Part shown: in pieces, positions 33,060 to 44,600 of the stretch
How positions within the stretch are numbered: position 1 is the stretch's first letter
How the letters are laid out: each line of letters begins with the position of its first letter
NCBI GenBank assembly: GCA_018398765.1
Contig: JAHBMJ010002086.1
Location: 41,467-93,690 of the forward strand
Source: Chromera velia
Lineage: Eukaryota > Sar > Chromeraceae
DNA length: 52,224 bases
Direction: 5' to 3'
Position numbers and translations under genes: made by a program
Notes under the pieces: generated by a model
What the model saw: the letters and a program-made list of their open reading frames with translations, nothing else
Database searches by the model: none
Told to the model about the DNA's origin: nothing

Positions 33060-33102
<43 letters not shown>

Positions 33103-33391
33103 ATGAGTGGGGGGGGGCAGACACGGAAAGGGAGTATCATTCTTCTTCTCTTTTTTCTTCTTTCCACTCAGACGACAAATTCATACGCACACACCGGCAT
33201 CGGAAGAGCGAGAAACAACACGAAAGGCCCCGACAAGCAGGCAAGACCATACGTCCTTTAGACAGCCAGACATACGCACCTGCACTGCTGTGGGAATGCA
33301 CGGAGAGTTGAGGCTCGAGACGTCCCTCTGGTTCTTCGGGAGGATCATCTTCTTCCAGAAGTCGTTCACAAACACACCCGCAGGGTCGTAT

Positions 33392-33431
<40 letters not shown>

Positions 33432-33438
33432 TCACTCA

Positions 33439-33521
<83 letters not shown>

Positions 33522-35714
33522 GCGCCGCAGTGTTTTCACATCGCAAGGGAAACGCACGACCGTGTGAGCACTCACCCTCACGGCACCCACTCACACAGCA
33601 TTGCCGATAAGCTGGCTATGAACGGAGAAAAACTCAACGAGCAGCCACGTGTATCATCCTGGTCTCCTTCCCCTCCACCCCCCCAATTCCCTTCCCACCT
33701 GGTGCAGACGTCAACGAACTCTGCCATCTTGGGATAGGTGGACCTGCAGTGGAAAGAGGGAGGGAGGGAGCGGTGAGTGGTGCAGATTCTCTTTCTTCCA
33801 AGCGAGGGCGGAGAGCTAGAGATACACACAGCACTTAATGAGAAGAAATCAGAGCGACACAGTCAGTCTTCACGTCCCGTACGTACAGTTAGAGACAGAC
33901 AGAAAGATCAGACCAGAAGGGGAAGGAAGAACCGCACAAATAATTAACCGACCATAGATACTCCTTCGTTGCCGAGTCCATCACCTTGCCCCAGTGAGGT
34001 CTCCCGCAGTACCCCTGAGTGATCTGTGCGAGGGCATCTGCAAACTCCATGTACAAAGGCTTGGTGCGGAGGAGGTCTGCTTCAGACTGCCCTGCGACCA
34101 ATTCGATCTCGATGACCGCGCAGTCAAAACCGAAGCAGTTTGAGACGGGGATGTCGTCCTTCATGTTGTATCTGTACGCGAAGATGCATGCAGGCGCACA
34201 CAGGGACGGATATCACATGGAGGAAGGCGGAATGCCTCTCTACATGCGGACAGCAGGAGAACGTTTGAAGGACAGATTGACAATTCAGGGAAGGAGAATT
34301 ACACCGAGAAGAATTAAATTTCATCTATCGGAATGAAAAGAAGGCCTTGAAAGCATCACACACGTCTTCCCCGAACACCCACCCATGCTGCAGTGCACCC
34401 TGCCATGTAGACGAACACACCGACGCGCGGAGACCGAGAGACTGACTGACTGACTGACTGACTGACTGACGGACCTTCCGTGGAGGACCATAGAGTCTCC
34501 GAGGGCAGAATACCCCCCAGGGTGATCTCTGCACCACTGCAGGTATTCATCCAAGAGGGGCTGTTCGTCCTCGAACGGCAACGCGTACTCCTGCATGCAG
34601 ACACGACACGCGAACACTTCATATGTACGTTGAAGGAGGCAGTCGGGCAGCGAGTAGAGAAAACACAAGAAAACAAGAGAGACAGATTGGGACAAAAGCA
34701 AAAGAAAGGAAGGAAGAAGGCGAGATGGAAAGGCTCTACCACGAGGTCCACCAGGTGGGGACTCTCATCAAGACAGAACTAAGCGACTGCCACAAAGCAG
34801 CCAAAACAGGAAGAGATACATATGTAGAAGAGAATTAACAGATAGAAGAAGAAACAAAGAAAAGAGAAGAAAAGAAAAGAGGAGACCGACCATATCCCAC
34901 ATCAGGACAGGATCATCCAGTCCGTGTTCGTACCCTCGGAACGCAACATCCGTGCAGTTGCACCACTCGACCAACGCGACTCCCTGCGCGGCGACCTGCA
35001 AATCCACACTCAGCCAGTCAGTGAGTCAGTGAGTCGGAAGGCCACGCTTCATAACTCGATTGGGAGAAGCACACAAAAGGACTCAGCTCGCAGTGGGAAA
35101 GGACGTCCAATCCCTAAAAACACTTCGGGAGGCGCATCTCTCAGCTTTGCCACATCAACGCAACCCAAGAAAACGACTTCCCTCCCGCTGCTTTATCCAG
35201 CCAACCTTGCACTCTGCGAGATGATCTCTGAAGTCGCCAAACCCCGCACACAGCTGTTCGTGTTTCCCTTTGCACTCCTCCGGCAACGGCTTTCCGTTCT
35301 TTCCCGCTCCATTAGTCAGGGCATGCACACACCTGCATACGTATCAGAAGCGGGGCGGGCAGGGGACGGACAAATGGTATGCCGAACGAAACAGTCGACA
35401 ATGAACGTTGTCTTCCCCGTTTCTAGATACAGACGGCAACAGAAACGAGTACCAGATCCGACAGAGAGAAGGGACGATGTCGTATGTAGCCCCCCATTCT
35501 TTGGGCCCCCTCCAAAACAGACAGGAGAATCCAACAAACAACTCGACGCACGCATGCCCTCACCTTCCTCCCACAGAGTCATGACCGTGAACGACAAAGT
35601 ATGTCAGAAGACCCGAGTCGTCTTGGGGCATCCAGTACCTGCAAGCAGACACACAGACAGATAGATAGTTCTTGTTTTATTCTTACTTACATGCATATAC
35701 GTACATACATACGG

Positions 35715-35745
<31 letters not shown>

Positions 35746-38215
35746 GAGAGAGAGGCAGGCAGTCAGACAGGGAGACTTTTTCTTCTTACTTACGTACATA
35801 CGTACACAGCTAAATTCATACATACATTTGTAAAGAGAGACAGAGTGAGAGAGAGAGAGAAGCAGACAGATCCACAGACAGGCACCCAGTACCTGCGCCC
35901 AGACAGACAGACAGACAGACAGGCACGCAAGCACGCAGGGAAGTGGGTAGGCAGAAGGGCGAATAGACAGTGAGTGTGCACGTTCTGGGAACTGATATTC
36001 AAGGTGAAGGTCTGCATAAAATCAATCACATCATACGGCACATGCTTGAAGACCCCTCTCCTCTCTTCTGTTATTTGTTCACATGGAGTCACCACAGATC
36101 GACCCCTGCATTCGAGTCGACCACCCTCTTTCCTCCTTTCCCCCCTGACCACTGGAACTGCGTGTTCTCGTGTGTGAGTCCCATCTCCTTGATAGACGCG
36201 GGCAGCTGAAAGTTCCTGTAGGGGTCGATGTTCGCAAGGACGTCTGTGGAGAAGTTGGGCACTCTCATGGAGAAACGCTGGACGAAGAAAAGAGGAACCG
36301 CGCGGAGGGTGACGGAGTAAACGACTCCACAGCCTCCAATCTGCACACACACACGGAGACAAGTCAGTCAGGCACAAGCACACAGTAGGAGACACAGTCG
36401 CAAAATACGAGACACTGGGGACACCCGCACACACGTACGCAGAGTCAGTCTGACAGATACACGATGCTGGAATATGTAGAAGCGTGTTTGCAGTCAAAGA
36501 CGAGGGAACGAGGGAAAGCCTTGCCTCCCCTTTCCTCCTCGACCGCCCGACAGACCCACCCCGTGTCGAGCTGCCATGAAGAGGTCTCTGTTATGGTTTT
36601 CGTTGACTGTCAGCACCTCCCCCTGCCCAGAGATGATCTCCATCTCCACAACGGAGGAGGACAGAGACCCCTGACGGAGACCCGACCTGCCACGAGCAGC
36701 AGCAGCAGAAGAAGAAGGAACAGCACTTTTGGAGAGAGAGCGGGGAAGAGTCAGGGAGAGAGGAAAGAGCGCGGAGTGACACGAACGGGAAGGGAAAGGG
36801 AGGAAAAGAGAACCGGACAGGGAAGAAAGGCAAACAGGCAGAAAGGAAGGAAGGAAGAAAGGAAGGAAGGAAGAAAGGAAGGAAGGAAGAAAGGAAGGAA
36901 GGAAAGAAGGGAGGGAGGGAGGGAGGGAGGGAGGGAGGGAGAGAGAGAGAGACAGAAAGAGCAAAAAAGAAACAAAAAACAGAAGAAACTTCCACGGACC
37001 CATGAGTACCCGTCGCCAGAGCCCCCGCCACAGATTGGAACGCGACTGCCCCTTGTTCCTCCAGAGAGAGCCCCAAACGCTCCAACTCTCTCGACAGATG
37101 GAACACCTGCATCCATCCATCCATCCATCCATGCATGCATGCATGTGGAGTGGGATTTGGTTGGAAGGCTTTTAAATTTCGTTCATTTGATTCATTTCAC
37201 CACGCATCAATCGATCGATCGATCACGGTATCAACAACATCAGACAGGTGGAATGTCTGTAGGTGAAATGTGCACACGGGAGGGGAGGGAGTAGAAGGAA
37301 TGCGGTACAGGGCGAGTGCAAGGGAAGGGCGGTAGAAGGATGTTTTCAACCAGAAAGCGAAACTTTCTGCAGGAAATTCCTTCCGGCTTCTTGGAAGTAG
37401 AGGAAATTCAAATTTCTTCCCGTCTCCCCTCACTCTCAAGTCTCCCTCACTGACTTGGATGCCGCCCTCGACCTTCACGTGATACGCCTTCTTTCTCTCA
37501 GCATCTCCCTTCTTCTTCCAGTCTCTCTCGTGAGCAGGACCAACAGAGAGTACGCGGTTCAGCTTCGCCATGCTCACCTGCAAAATGCAGAGACGCACAT
37601 TTCTCCCTCAAGTGCGCCGAAAGGTGAACCATCCAAGCCAACGAAACACAGAAAGACAGTCATGCCGGTTTTGTTTTCATCGGTGAAGACCTCTGGAAGC
37701 TGGGCGACATAGACATGCCCAGCTCAATGGAATAGAGTCAATCCGGAAATTGCAACGGAGGGAGTCGGGGCGGAGCCTGGCAAAGTGAAAGCATGCAGGA
37801 GACGGTAAGAGAGTCTGAAAGAAAAAAAAAAGAGACAACAGCCAACCTGGATGGCGGGCTTCCCATCCTCCTTCCCAGGCACAGCGATAGTCGACCAGGA
37901 ATGCCCTGAGCCTATAGGCTTGACTCTGTATCCGAGTTCGTGTGCATGCTTGACGATTCCCACGAGTCCTTCCTTGTCGTGCACATTCACAAGGACGTCA
38001 GCCTCCCAATTCAGGTTTCCCCCCCAATTCCGACACACAATTTTGTAATCGGTTCTACTAGCAAAGCCTGCATACTCCACAGTGCAGCCCTGCTTGAGAG
38101 GAAGCCAGTTTGTGTCCACCACCGTGTGATTGGAAGTCCCATTAGACTGCCCATCCACACTTCCACAAATGAGGATCCACAGAAAGAGGAGACAGGGACC
38201 CGCCCAAACAGTCAT
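31197..38215 (-). CDS. L-gulonolactone oxidase-like FAD-linked sugar lactone oxidase, membrane-anchored
   Basis: Exons (plus coordinates, high to low): 37847-38215, 37434-37577, 36996-37106, 36560-36670, 36150-36340, 35564-35638, 35206-35332, 34891-34995, 34740-34778, 34475-34590, 33953-34171, 33699-33743, 33280-33391, 32467-32751, 32102-32197, 31783-31886, then 2-3 unresolved exons to the stop at 31197. The N-terminus is a signal peptide (MTVWAGPCLLFLWILICGSV); an in-frame Met at 38272 is possible. The FAD-binding domain shows KPIGSGHSWSTIAVPG and SVAGALATGTHGSGSLSSSV; the aldonolactone-oxidase C-domain shows CGRPHWGK and YDPAGVFVNDFW. The core ends near residue 588. It is followed by a Ser/acidic stretch and hydrophobic segments (FQWILLANALVGVLVNL; LSSAFLAVVLIRWRLRKW), so a membrane anchor is likely. 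The family catalyses the last, O2-dependent step of ascorbate-type synthesis; the exact substrate is not readable here. Confidence 0.8.
32725..32861 (-). repeat. duplicated 3' splice site of lactone-oxidase exon 14
   Basis: On the minus strand GCAGGCATCTGACGTCTTCC (the real acceptor, exon from 32751) has a diverged upstream copy, GCAGGCGTCTGATGTCCTCC, near 32861. Both carry a CAG acceptor and encode ASDV(F/L)QK. Only the downstream copy leads into the 95-codon exon. This parallels the duplicated acceptor in the RAP gene. Confidence 0.7.
33038..33520. repeat. CA/GA microsatellites in lactone-oxidase introns
   Basis: (CA)n at about 33058-33088 followed by (GA)n, and a long (CA)n with (CACT)n at 33391-33520, flank exon 13 on both sides. 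Similar tracts occur at 34438-34470 (GACT), 35710-35755 (GA) and 36840-36950 (GGAA/GGGA). ORFs across them are artefacts. Confidence 0.9.
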
Positions 38216-38776
38216 TTTCGGAGACGGCTGACGCTGTGACACACGGCAGGCAAGAGAGGAACAATCAGCCATCTATATAGAGTGTATGTATGGTCAAAAG
38301 GCAACTTGCGATTGTCATGCATCCTCCGACGCAAGTCAAAGAAGCTGCACAATTCGAATTTAAGTTCTGTACATCGACTGTCACCTCGCAGTGCTGCGAA
38401 TGCACTGGGCCGCGGAGGCGCGCTCGCATGCGCTCGCCCCACGGCGGGCCAGCCCGCGCGCGGCCCTCCGGCCGGCCGGCGCGCGCGGCGCGCCTCCTTT
38501 CCCTCAAACCTTGCAGCTATTATAATATATAGCTTTGTAATGCTTTGTAGCTCTCTAAAATTATTTCCCTCTCCAAATATCCTCTCATGGCTGCAACATG
38601 CACTCACTGTGATGCAAACACAGGTGCCAGAGGGAAAAACGCACTTTCATATTCGACATAGTGGCGGTTCACTGTCTCTGCTCTGTTCCTGCTGGACACC
38701 AACCTACTGGATTGTTGACTGATTCGAATTCGGATATATATTTCCCGATCTTTCTCGACAACGTTCGACACACAGA
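38216..38776. promoter_or_regulatory. shared divergent promoter region
   Basis: About 560 bp separate the start of the lactone oxidase (minus strand) from the start of the DMT transporter (plus strand), so both promoters must lie here. It contains a CpG-rich core at 38400-38510 with overlapping palindromes (GGCCGGCC, GCGCGC, GGCGCGCC) and AT-rich flanks (TTATAATATATAGC at about 38518). No specific factor site is recognised. Co-regulation is only a possibility. Confidence 0.4.
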
Positions 38777-40069
38777 ATGACAGAAGTGAAGAGGCAGAGC
38801 ACGTCACACAGCTTTTCTCATGCTCTGGGCGTGTTTGTGATATCTCTGATTCCGTTCATTTTCGCAGCAGGACTCCCGATTCAAGCAGTGTGTAACATTG
38901 GAGTGGGCCGTCTCCTCGGCCATCCGCTGTGGGGCGTCTCCGTCTCTTACTCCCTTGCTGCAATACTCGCTTTCTTCCTAATTTTCAAGAAGAATGAAAC
39001 CAATCCACGACCGCTTGGTGAGGGCTTCTTGGAACTCGGAAGTAAAGTTCGTTCTGGTGCTTTCGAGTGGGTGGCGCTCTTCCCTGCAGTTTTGGGGGTT
39101 TTCTTTGTCGCGTCCGCAGTTTTTGTTCCGTCTCTAATTGGGTTTGGACCGTTTTTCACGGCAGTCGTGTGCGGTCAGATCGGCATGTCGCTGATTGTCG
39201 ACTATACTGGAATCATCTGGTCACCAAAGAAAGGAGTGAGTATCCCACAGGTGGTGGGCGCTGTGCTAGTGATCTTTGGCACGATCCTGTTCCAGTATGA
39301 TGCATTCACTAAAGCGGGTGCCGTAGGTGCTGGGGTTTTTGTAGGTCTGCTGGTTGTGGGGGTCGGTGCCGGAGCTGCTTTGGTCGTGCAAGCAACTCTA
39401 AACAGAAGACTCGGGTCATCTCTAGGCACCCCATGGAGGGCTATCTGGTTTAACTTTACTAGCGCAGCGATTCTCGTCACCATTGCCGCGTTGATTTTTC
39501 ACCCGTCGCCCTCAACAGAGACCACAGAGGTGTCTGACACGTGGAAGTTCTTTGGTGGTATTTTCGGTTTCTTCATTGTGTCTGTGATGGTGATTGTGCC
39601 TACGTACATTGGATTTGTGTTTACGTTCTCTATGCAAGTGCTGGGGCAGCTCGTGTCCTCTGTGCTTGTGGACTTATTCGTCGCGCCCCCCCTACTTGGG
39701 GGGGACGCAAAACCTTTCTCTGCTTTGAGGGGTGGGGGGTTGGCTGTGGCTGTGCTTGGTGTGTTGGTGGGGATGTTTGCTGAAGTGCTTGTGTCTTTTC
39801 TGGGTCGGTGCAGGGGGGGCAAAAGGCGAGACACAGATAACGGAGAGAAGAAAGTTGGAGACGCGGGTGCGCGTGACGGAAACCAAGACAACCAATTCGT
39901 AACTGCGTCAGAGAGAGAAAACACACAGGCCGGAGGGGGTGGTGACTCCGCCAGAGTCTCTCTGTCCGAGGCGTTGCAGAATGTGGGGGGGCAGTTGAGC
40001 GCGATGGAGGAGGGTGAGGGTCGTCAAGGAGAGGGAGAGCTTTGGGAAGTACAACTGGAGGCAAAATAG
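38777..40069 (+). CDS. DMT-superfamily transporter, tandem DUF606 (YdcZ-like), intronless
   Basis: A single open exon of 430 codons. Two homologous halves are visible, each with about five membrane segments: half 1 (about 12-165) with GLPIQAVCNIGVGRLLGHPL, FFTAVVCGQIGMSLIVDYTG and VVGAVLVIFGTILF; half 2 (about 185-345) with ALVVQATLNRRLGSSLGTPW, FSMQVLGQLVSSVLVDLF and LAVAVLGVLVGM. These are the two conserved blocks of the bacterial DUF606/YdcZ family, whose members often have one half. About 80 charged, Gly-rich residues follow as a probable cytosolic tail. The substrate is unknown. No signal peptide is needed; it is an integral membrane protein of unknown compartment. The lack of introns beside genes with 12-19 exons suggests bacterial origin or retrocopying. 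Confidence 0.85.
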   Translation: MTEVKRQSTSHSFSHALGVFVISLIPFIFAAGLPIQAVCNIGVGRLLGHPLWGVSVSYSLAAILAFFLIFKKNETNPRPLGEGFLELGSKVRSGAFEWVALFPAVLGVFFVASAVFVPSLIGFGPFFTAVVCGQIGMSLIVDYTGIIWSPKKGVSIPQVVGAVLVIFGTILFQYDAFTKAGAVGAGVFVGLLVVGVGAGAALVVQATLNRRLGSSLGTPWRAIWFNFTSAAILVTIAALIFHPSPSTETTEVSDTWKFFGGIFGFFIVSVMVIVPTYIGFVFTFSMQVLGQLVSSVLVDLFVAPPLLGGDAKPFSALRGGGLAVAVLGVLVGMFAEVLVSFLGRCRGGKRRDTDNGEKKVGDAGARDGNQDNQFVTASERENTQAGGGGDSARVSLSEALQNVGGQLSAMEEGEGRQGEGELWEVQLEAK

Positions 40070-40910
40070 AAAAAGAGAAATGTCTCTGCATACCAGAGTA
40101 TCGAGCCTGCCTGCCTGAAATTGGCCCCGAATGACTGTGTGAATGAATGCCAGGAATGAATGACTAATAGGTTTCATGATAAACTTCCATCTCCGTAGGA
40201 TTCCCTAGGTAAAGATTCCCCGCCTAACCCTGAGCAAAAATCTAAGAAATCAAAGAAAACGCTGAAAGAAACATTGTCCAGTATATCACAGGATCATAAT
40301 CTGATCATTACTAATATAATTTAATATAATTTACTACAAGATTTTGGAAAACAAAGATCAGTTTATGATTTGAATCATTTTATATTTGGTTTAAGTTTGT
40401 CTAACAGCTTGTCGACATATTCTTTTATTACTTTTACTGTGCATGTCAACTCTTGTATTTTCTTTTCTTTGGCTCTCTTTATTCTTATCTTTGTCCTCTG
40501 TTTTATTCCGTTTTCTTACTTGGTTAGAGCCACATAGAGTCACATCTCTTCCAGTGATTTTTACTGTTTTTTTTTATAGTCCGTTTAAGTCCGTTTTACT
40601 AATACTCATTAAGCACCGGCCTCTACAAGTAGCCGAAATCTCCTAGAAAGTCTCCTCCTTGCATAGCTTACTTGCATTGGATTAAGTGTATGTTCTCACT
40701 AGTTCTTACTCTGCGAACGGCCGCGGAAAGTAGCGGAAAGTAAAGAAAGATATGTTGTGCATGACTGATGTGCGCTGGGTTGCGTGGCTGGGGGTGCGTG
40801 TTGTGCGTGCGGATACGTTGCATGCATGCTGCCATGCTGCCGTCACGGGCATGCGCGGGGTGGCCGCCGCCAGTAATGCGTGGGTTCACGCTTTTCTAGC
40901 CATTTATAGG

Positions 40911-41310
40911 CGCGCGATCCAATGCCTGTAAAGCCTGCGGCGTTTGTGGGTAAACGCCGCGGGGCCGCGGAGTGGCCGCACTCTACCGCAGGGCGCCCGA
41001 AGGGCGCTCCGCGGCGCGCCGCGGAGGAAAGTTTCCTCGTGTCCGCGCCGCGCCGCGGAGCGACTGTCCAAGCTACTCTGTGGAGCCCCGCGACAAACCG
41101 TTCACAGACTTGTCAAAACACAGTGAAAACATGCATACCAAAGAGCCTCCCGAAAAATTTTGGCGTCTGCGGCGCAAATTGCTCGTTTTATGAGTATATA
41201 TTGGCAGGGCGGGCGAGGAAGGGTGCGCCGCCGCGGAGCTAGGGGCTTGAAAGAGTCCGCGGCACAGCCGCGGGGCTCAAAATGGCAGCTTTACAGGCAT
41301 TGGCGCGATC
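40911..41310. repeat. GC-rich segment bounded by a 16-bp inverted repeat
   Basis: CCAATGCCTGTAAAGC at 40919-40934 reappears inverted as GCTTTACAGGCATTGG at 41287-41302. Between them is GC-rich sequence with repeated CCGCGG and GGCGCGCC motifs. It could be a MITE-like element or simply a structured CpG-rich promoter upstream of the multicopper oxidase gene. Short ORFs inside are unlikely genes. The preceding stretch 40070-40910 is AT-rich and shows no gene. Confidence 0.45.
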
Positions 41311-41622
41311 TTTCCGGGGCCCTTTTTCGGTCGAAAGTGCTTTCCGATCGCACTTGACGCCCGGCAAGTTCGCGAGAGACGGAATGTTGAGACGATGTTT
41401 GGGACACACGGTTCGTATCGGTTCGTTGCCGAGTGACGTCGGATTGAAAAGAGAGCACAATTGAAGCCCACAGCATTGTGAAGCTGTCCGTTCTCAGAGA
41501 TCGCGTGTCCGTCTTGGTCGTCGAGGAGTTCGTTCCCGCCTGCAAGGCTGCGTATCTTCCTGCCGCCGGATTCATTGGATCCGTTGACTAGTCCAACTTG
41601 TTATTGGTGGTTCTGCGCGAAG

Positions 41623-44600
41623 ATGAAGCTCTTCGAAGGACTTTCACTCTTTGTCGGCGTAACGGCTCAGATCGAGGCAGGGGAACCTAACTACTGCTTC
41701 CCCATTCCTTCCCCGGGTTTGTCTGATCATCTCCTTCTTCCCCCCGTTTTCTCTTTTCCTGCTCCAGAACATGAGGCATGCCGTTTCACCCACCCGCCCC
41801 GTCTCTCTTTCCTTCAAACCCACTGTCACGTATCCCCTTCCCCCTTCCTCTCGCAGGCCGGAGTCCCGCCTACCCCACCGCGGAGAATCAAGCGAAGGTG
41901 CTGCAAGAGCTCCAAGAACCGGAAGTGCGCCGTTCCGAAAACGGTACCCTGAGGACGTGTCTCCGTCTCGATGCCTACCGGTACGAGGGCCCACCTGAGG
42001 ATGCGTTCTATAGCGATCCCGTGCTGAGGAACATGCTAGGACCCCAGCCAGGAAACAGGTTCTGGATGCGTGCTTACGAGAGTCAGTTTCTGTCTTTCTT
42101 TCCCTGTGTCTCTTCCCTCTGCCCTCCTTGCGATCGTTACGGTGTCATCAGTGTCTCCCTTGTCTCTGTAACCCTGTCCCCCCCCCTTTTCCCTTCAGCA
42201 TCTCTTTTTCTCTGGTTGCACCTGGCCGTGCTGCTTGCTTTGTTGTCTTCGCTGTTCTCTGGCAGCCAGTCGTGCATGCTCTGCTTTCTGTGTGCGGTCA
42301 CTCTATGCAGACTCACTGCCCGGTCCCACTCTCCGAGTCAAGCCCGGAGACACGCTCGAGGTGACGGTGGCGAACAACCTGAACAACGAGCCTCGAATGA
42401 CCAAATTCAACCAGGTCATCAACCAGGCTCACAACGAGTACAGAGACCCCGACGTCACCAACCTGCATACGTAAGTGAGAGAGAGTCTGAGTGCATGGGA
42501 GTCTGAATGAGGGAGTAGCCTGATGAGAGAGTTTAAGAAGAGTCTTCTCGTGTCTGCTGGTCGTTTCGTGTTGAAGGCTTGCTCATGCTCGCCAAGAAGT
42601 GTATGTCCTGTGGGGTTTTGTTCTGCTTCTGTGCCTATCTCTTGGCGTGGCTTGGCTTCCTGTCATTCGTTTTATCCACCTATCTATCTTCATGTGTGTC
42701 TCATTTGGCATTTCTGTCTTTCTTTGTTTCTCCCCCATTGCCCCCTTCCTTCCCCTCTTCTCCTTTTGTCTTTTGTCTGTCCACACAGCCACGGACTCCA
42801 CAGGGGCGCTGATTGTGGAGGACCTGCCAGGCCAGATCAACGAGAGGATCGCCAACCTTCCGGAGCGCGTGATCGTCTTTCAAGAGTTCCCCTTTAGAGG
42901 GACGAACGCACAGCAATGGTTTGAGAAGCACTTTAATACTTCAGAGGGCTCCCCAATCTCTTTCCCTACTAACGTGGCGCGACGCGACGACTTCCAGATC
43001 CAGGTGGCGTCGGAAGTGTCGGGGGATGCGCTGCTCTTCCAGGGCCCCGACACAAAAATCAACGACGAGATGCTTCTCGTCAACGGACAGACCTTCCCTC
43101 AACTTTCCCTCCAGACCGGCAAGTGGTACCGTTTCAGAATGGTCGGTCAGGCAGCCATGGCAAGGGATCATGTGGTCGGTCAGTTAGGCAGTCACGTCCT
43201 GTCGTGGGCCCTCCTGCACGCCTCTTTGCAGGAGGTAAAGAGAACGGAAGATCGATCCAGGTCCTTCTTTCTTACCCCCCTCTGGTGACTACTGTATCTC
43301 TGTCTTCCGTGGCAAAGCCGGCCAGCAGAGGGGGCCAAAGAGCAGAGAAAAGGGGGTATGCCTGTCTCCACTCCTCATCAGGGCTGCACGAGGCGCATGA
43401 AATGAGAGCAAGTGACAGAAAAAAGAAGACGATACTTTCTCACTGTCCTCTTTCCGTCGTCTCTTATTTGCCTTGCTGCCGCTCTCAGTCTGCTCTCTTC
43501 CCTCTTTCTCTTTCGGTCTCTACGCAGGTCTTCGCGACTGTAGCCAAAGCGATGGAGATCACCTTCGGGAGCTGTGGGGTGCGCCTTCTCCAGCTTGACG
43601 GCGTCTACGTGCGCGAACCGACAAGCGGACTCCGCAAGGTGAAGAGGGTCAGAATGTACTCGGGCAGCAGGGTCGACGTGGCGCTCCAGTGCACCGGGCC
43701 CTCCCAGGCTCCTCACCACGTAGTGATCGGCAACACTAAGAACCTGCCTTGCAGCGGGACGCCGGCCGGTGACCCAGAGATCAAGCATCTGTTCAGGATT
43801 GTTACCACCGGTACGTCGTCGAACGATGATGAAGTCATCTCTTTGGGTGGGTCCCGGGGGGGTGGGTGTGGTTTTGTTTTTCTCTGCATGACGCGCTCTT
43901 TTTTCCTTCCTACATGATGTGAAAGACGACAACTTCTCAAATCAATCATGCGGGAAACCACACACGGTCCCTCCCGGCTATGTAAATGCATCAATGCAGG
44001 CGATGGGAAGGAACTCTGGGGCGAAGAGGGGCGAGAGGCAGAGCTTCCGTACCACGACTACAAGTTCCCTCGATACCTGGCTGACCTGAGACCGTCACAG
44101 ACGGCCATCCCTGATCACCTTTTGAACTCTGACTACCAAGTGGATTTCCGAGGTCCTTCCGTTTTTGTGTGTTGATTCTGCCGTTGTCTATGTTCGTATG
44201 TGTTGTCTGGTGACCGGCTACTTTCTTTCTGTCCCCCGCATGCCCGCCGCATTCCCTCTGCGTACTTCAGAAGAGTCCCCTCAGTGAATCAAAAGGAAAA
44301 GATCCGCCGCATTCCCTCTGCGTACTTCAGAAGAGTCCCCTCAGTGAATCAAAAGGAAAAGATGCCTTGACGAGAAAAAATTCCAGAACATCTGGCAAGG
44401 AGCCTCTCGCTGCTGTCCTTTTTCCATCTGCAATTTTGCCCTTCCTCTCCGTCCGTATGTAGTGAGTGTCTCTATTTCTCTGTCTCTCTCGTTGTTTCTG
44501 CGTGTTTTCTGTCTGTCTCTCTGGAGCAACACAAAAGCTGAAACTCCCTCTCGACTCTTTGCCGCTGAAACTCCCTCCCTGCCTGTCTGTCTGTCTGTCT

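Noticed and set aside
33107..33610. Plus-strand ORF rich in His-Thr
   Set aside because: CA microsatellite in introns of the lactone oxidase, overlapping its exon 13 on the opposite strand.
36464..37294. 276-codon plus-strand ORF with Lys/Arg/Glu repeats
   Set aside because: A purine-rich GGAA/GGGA microsatellite in an intron, antisense to lactone-oxidase exons 3 and 4.
42523..42897. Continuation of the multicopper oxidase as HGLHRGADCGG in exon 4
   Set aside because: This frame stops soon and lacks similarity to the family, while the next frame gives GALIVEDLPGQI and all later exons; kept as a finding about a damaged or missing exon instead.
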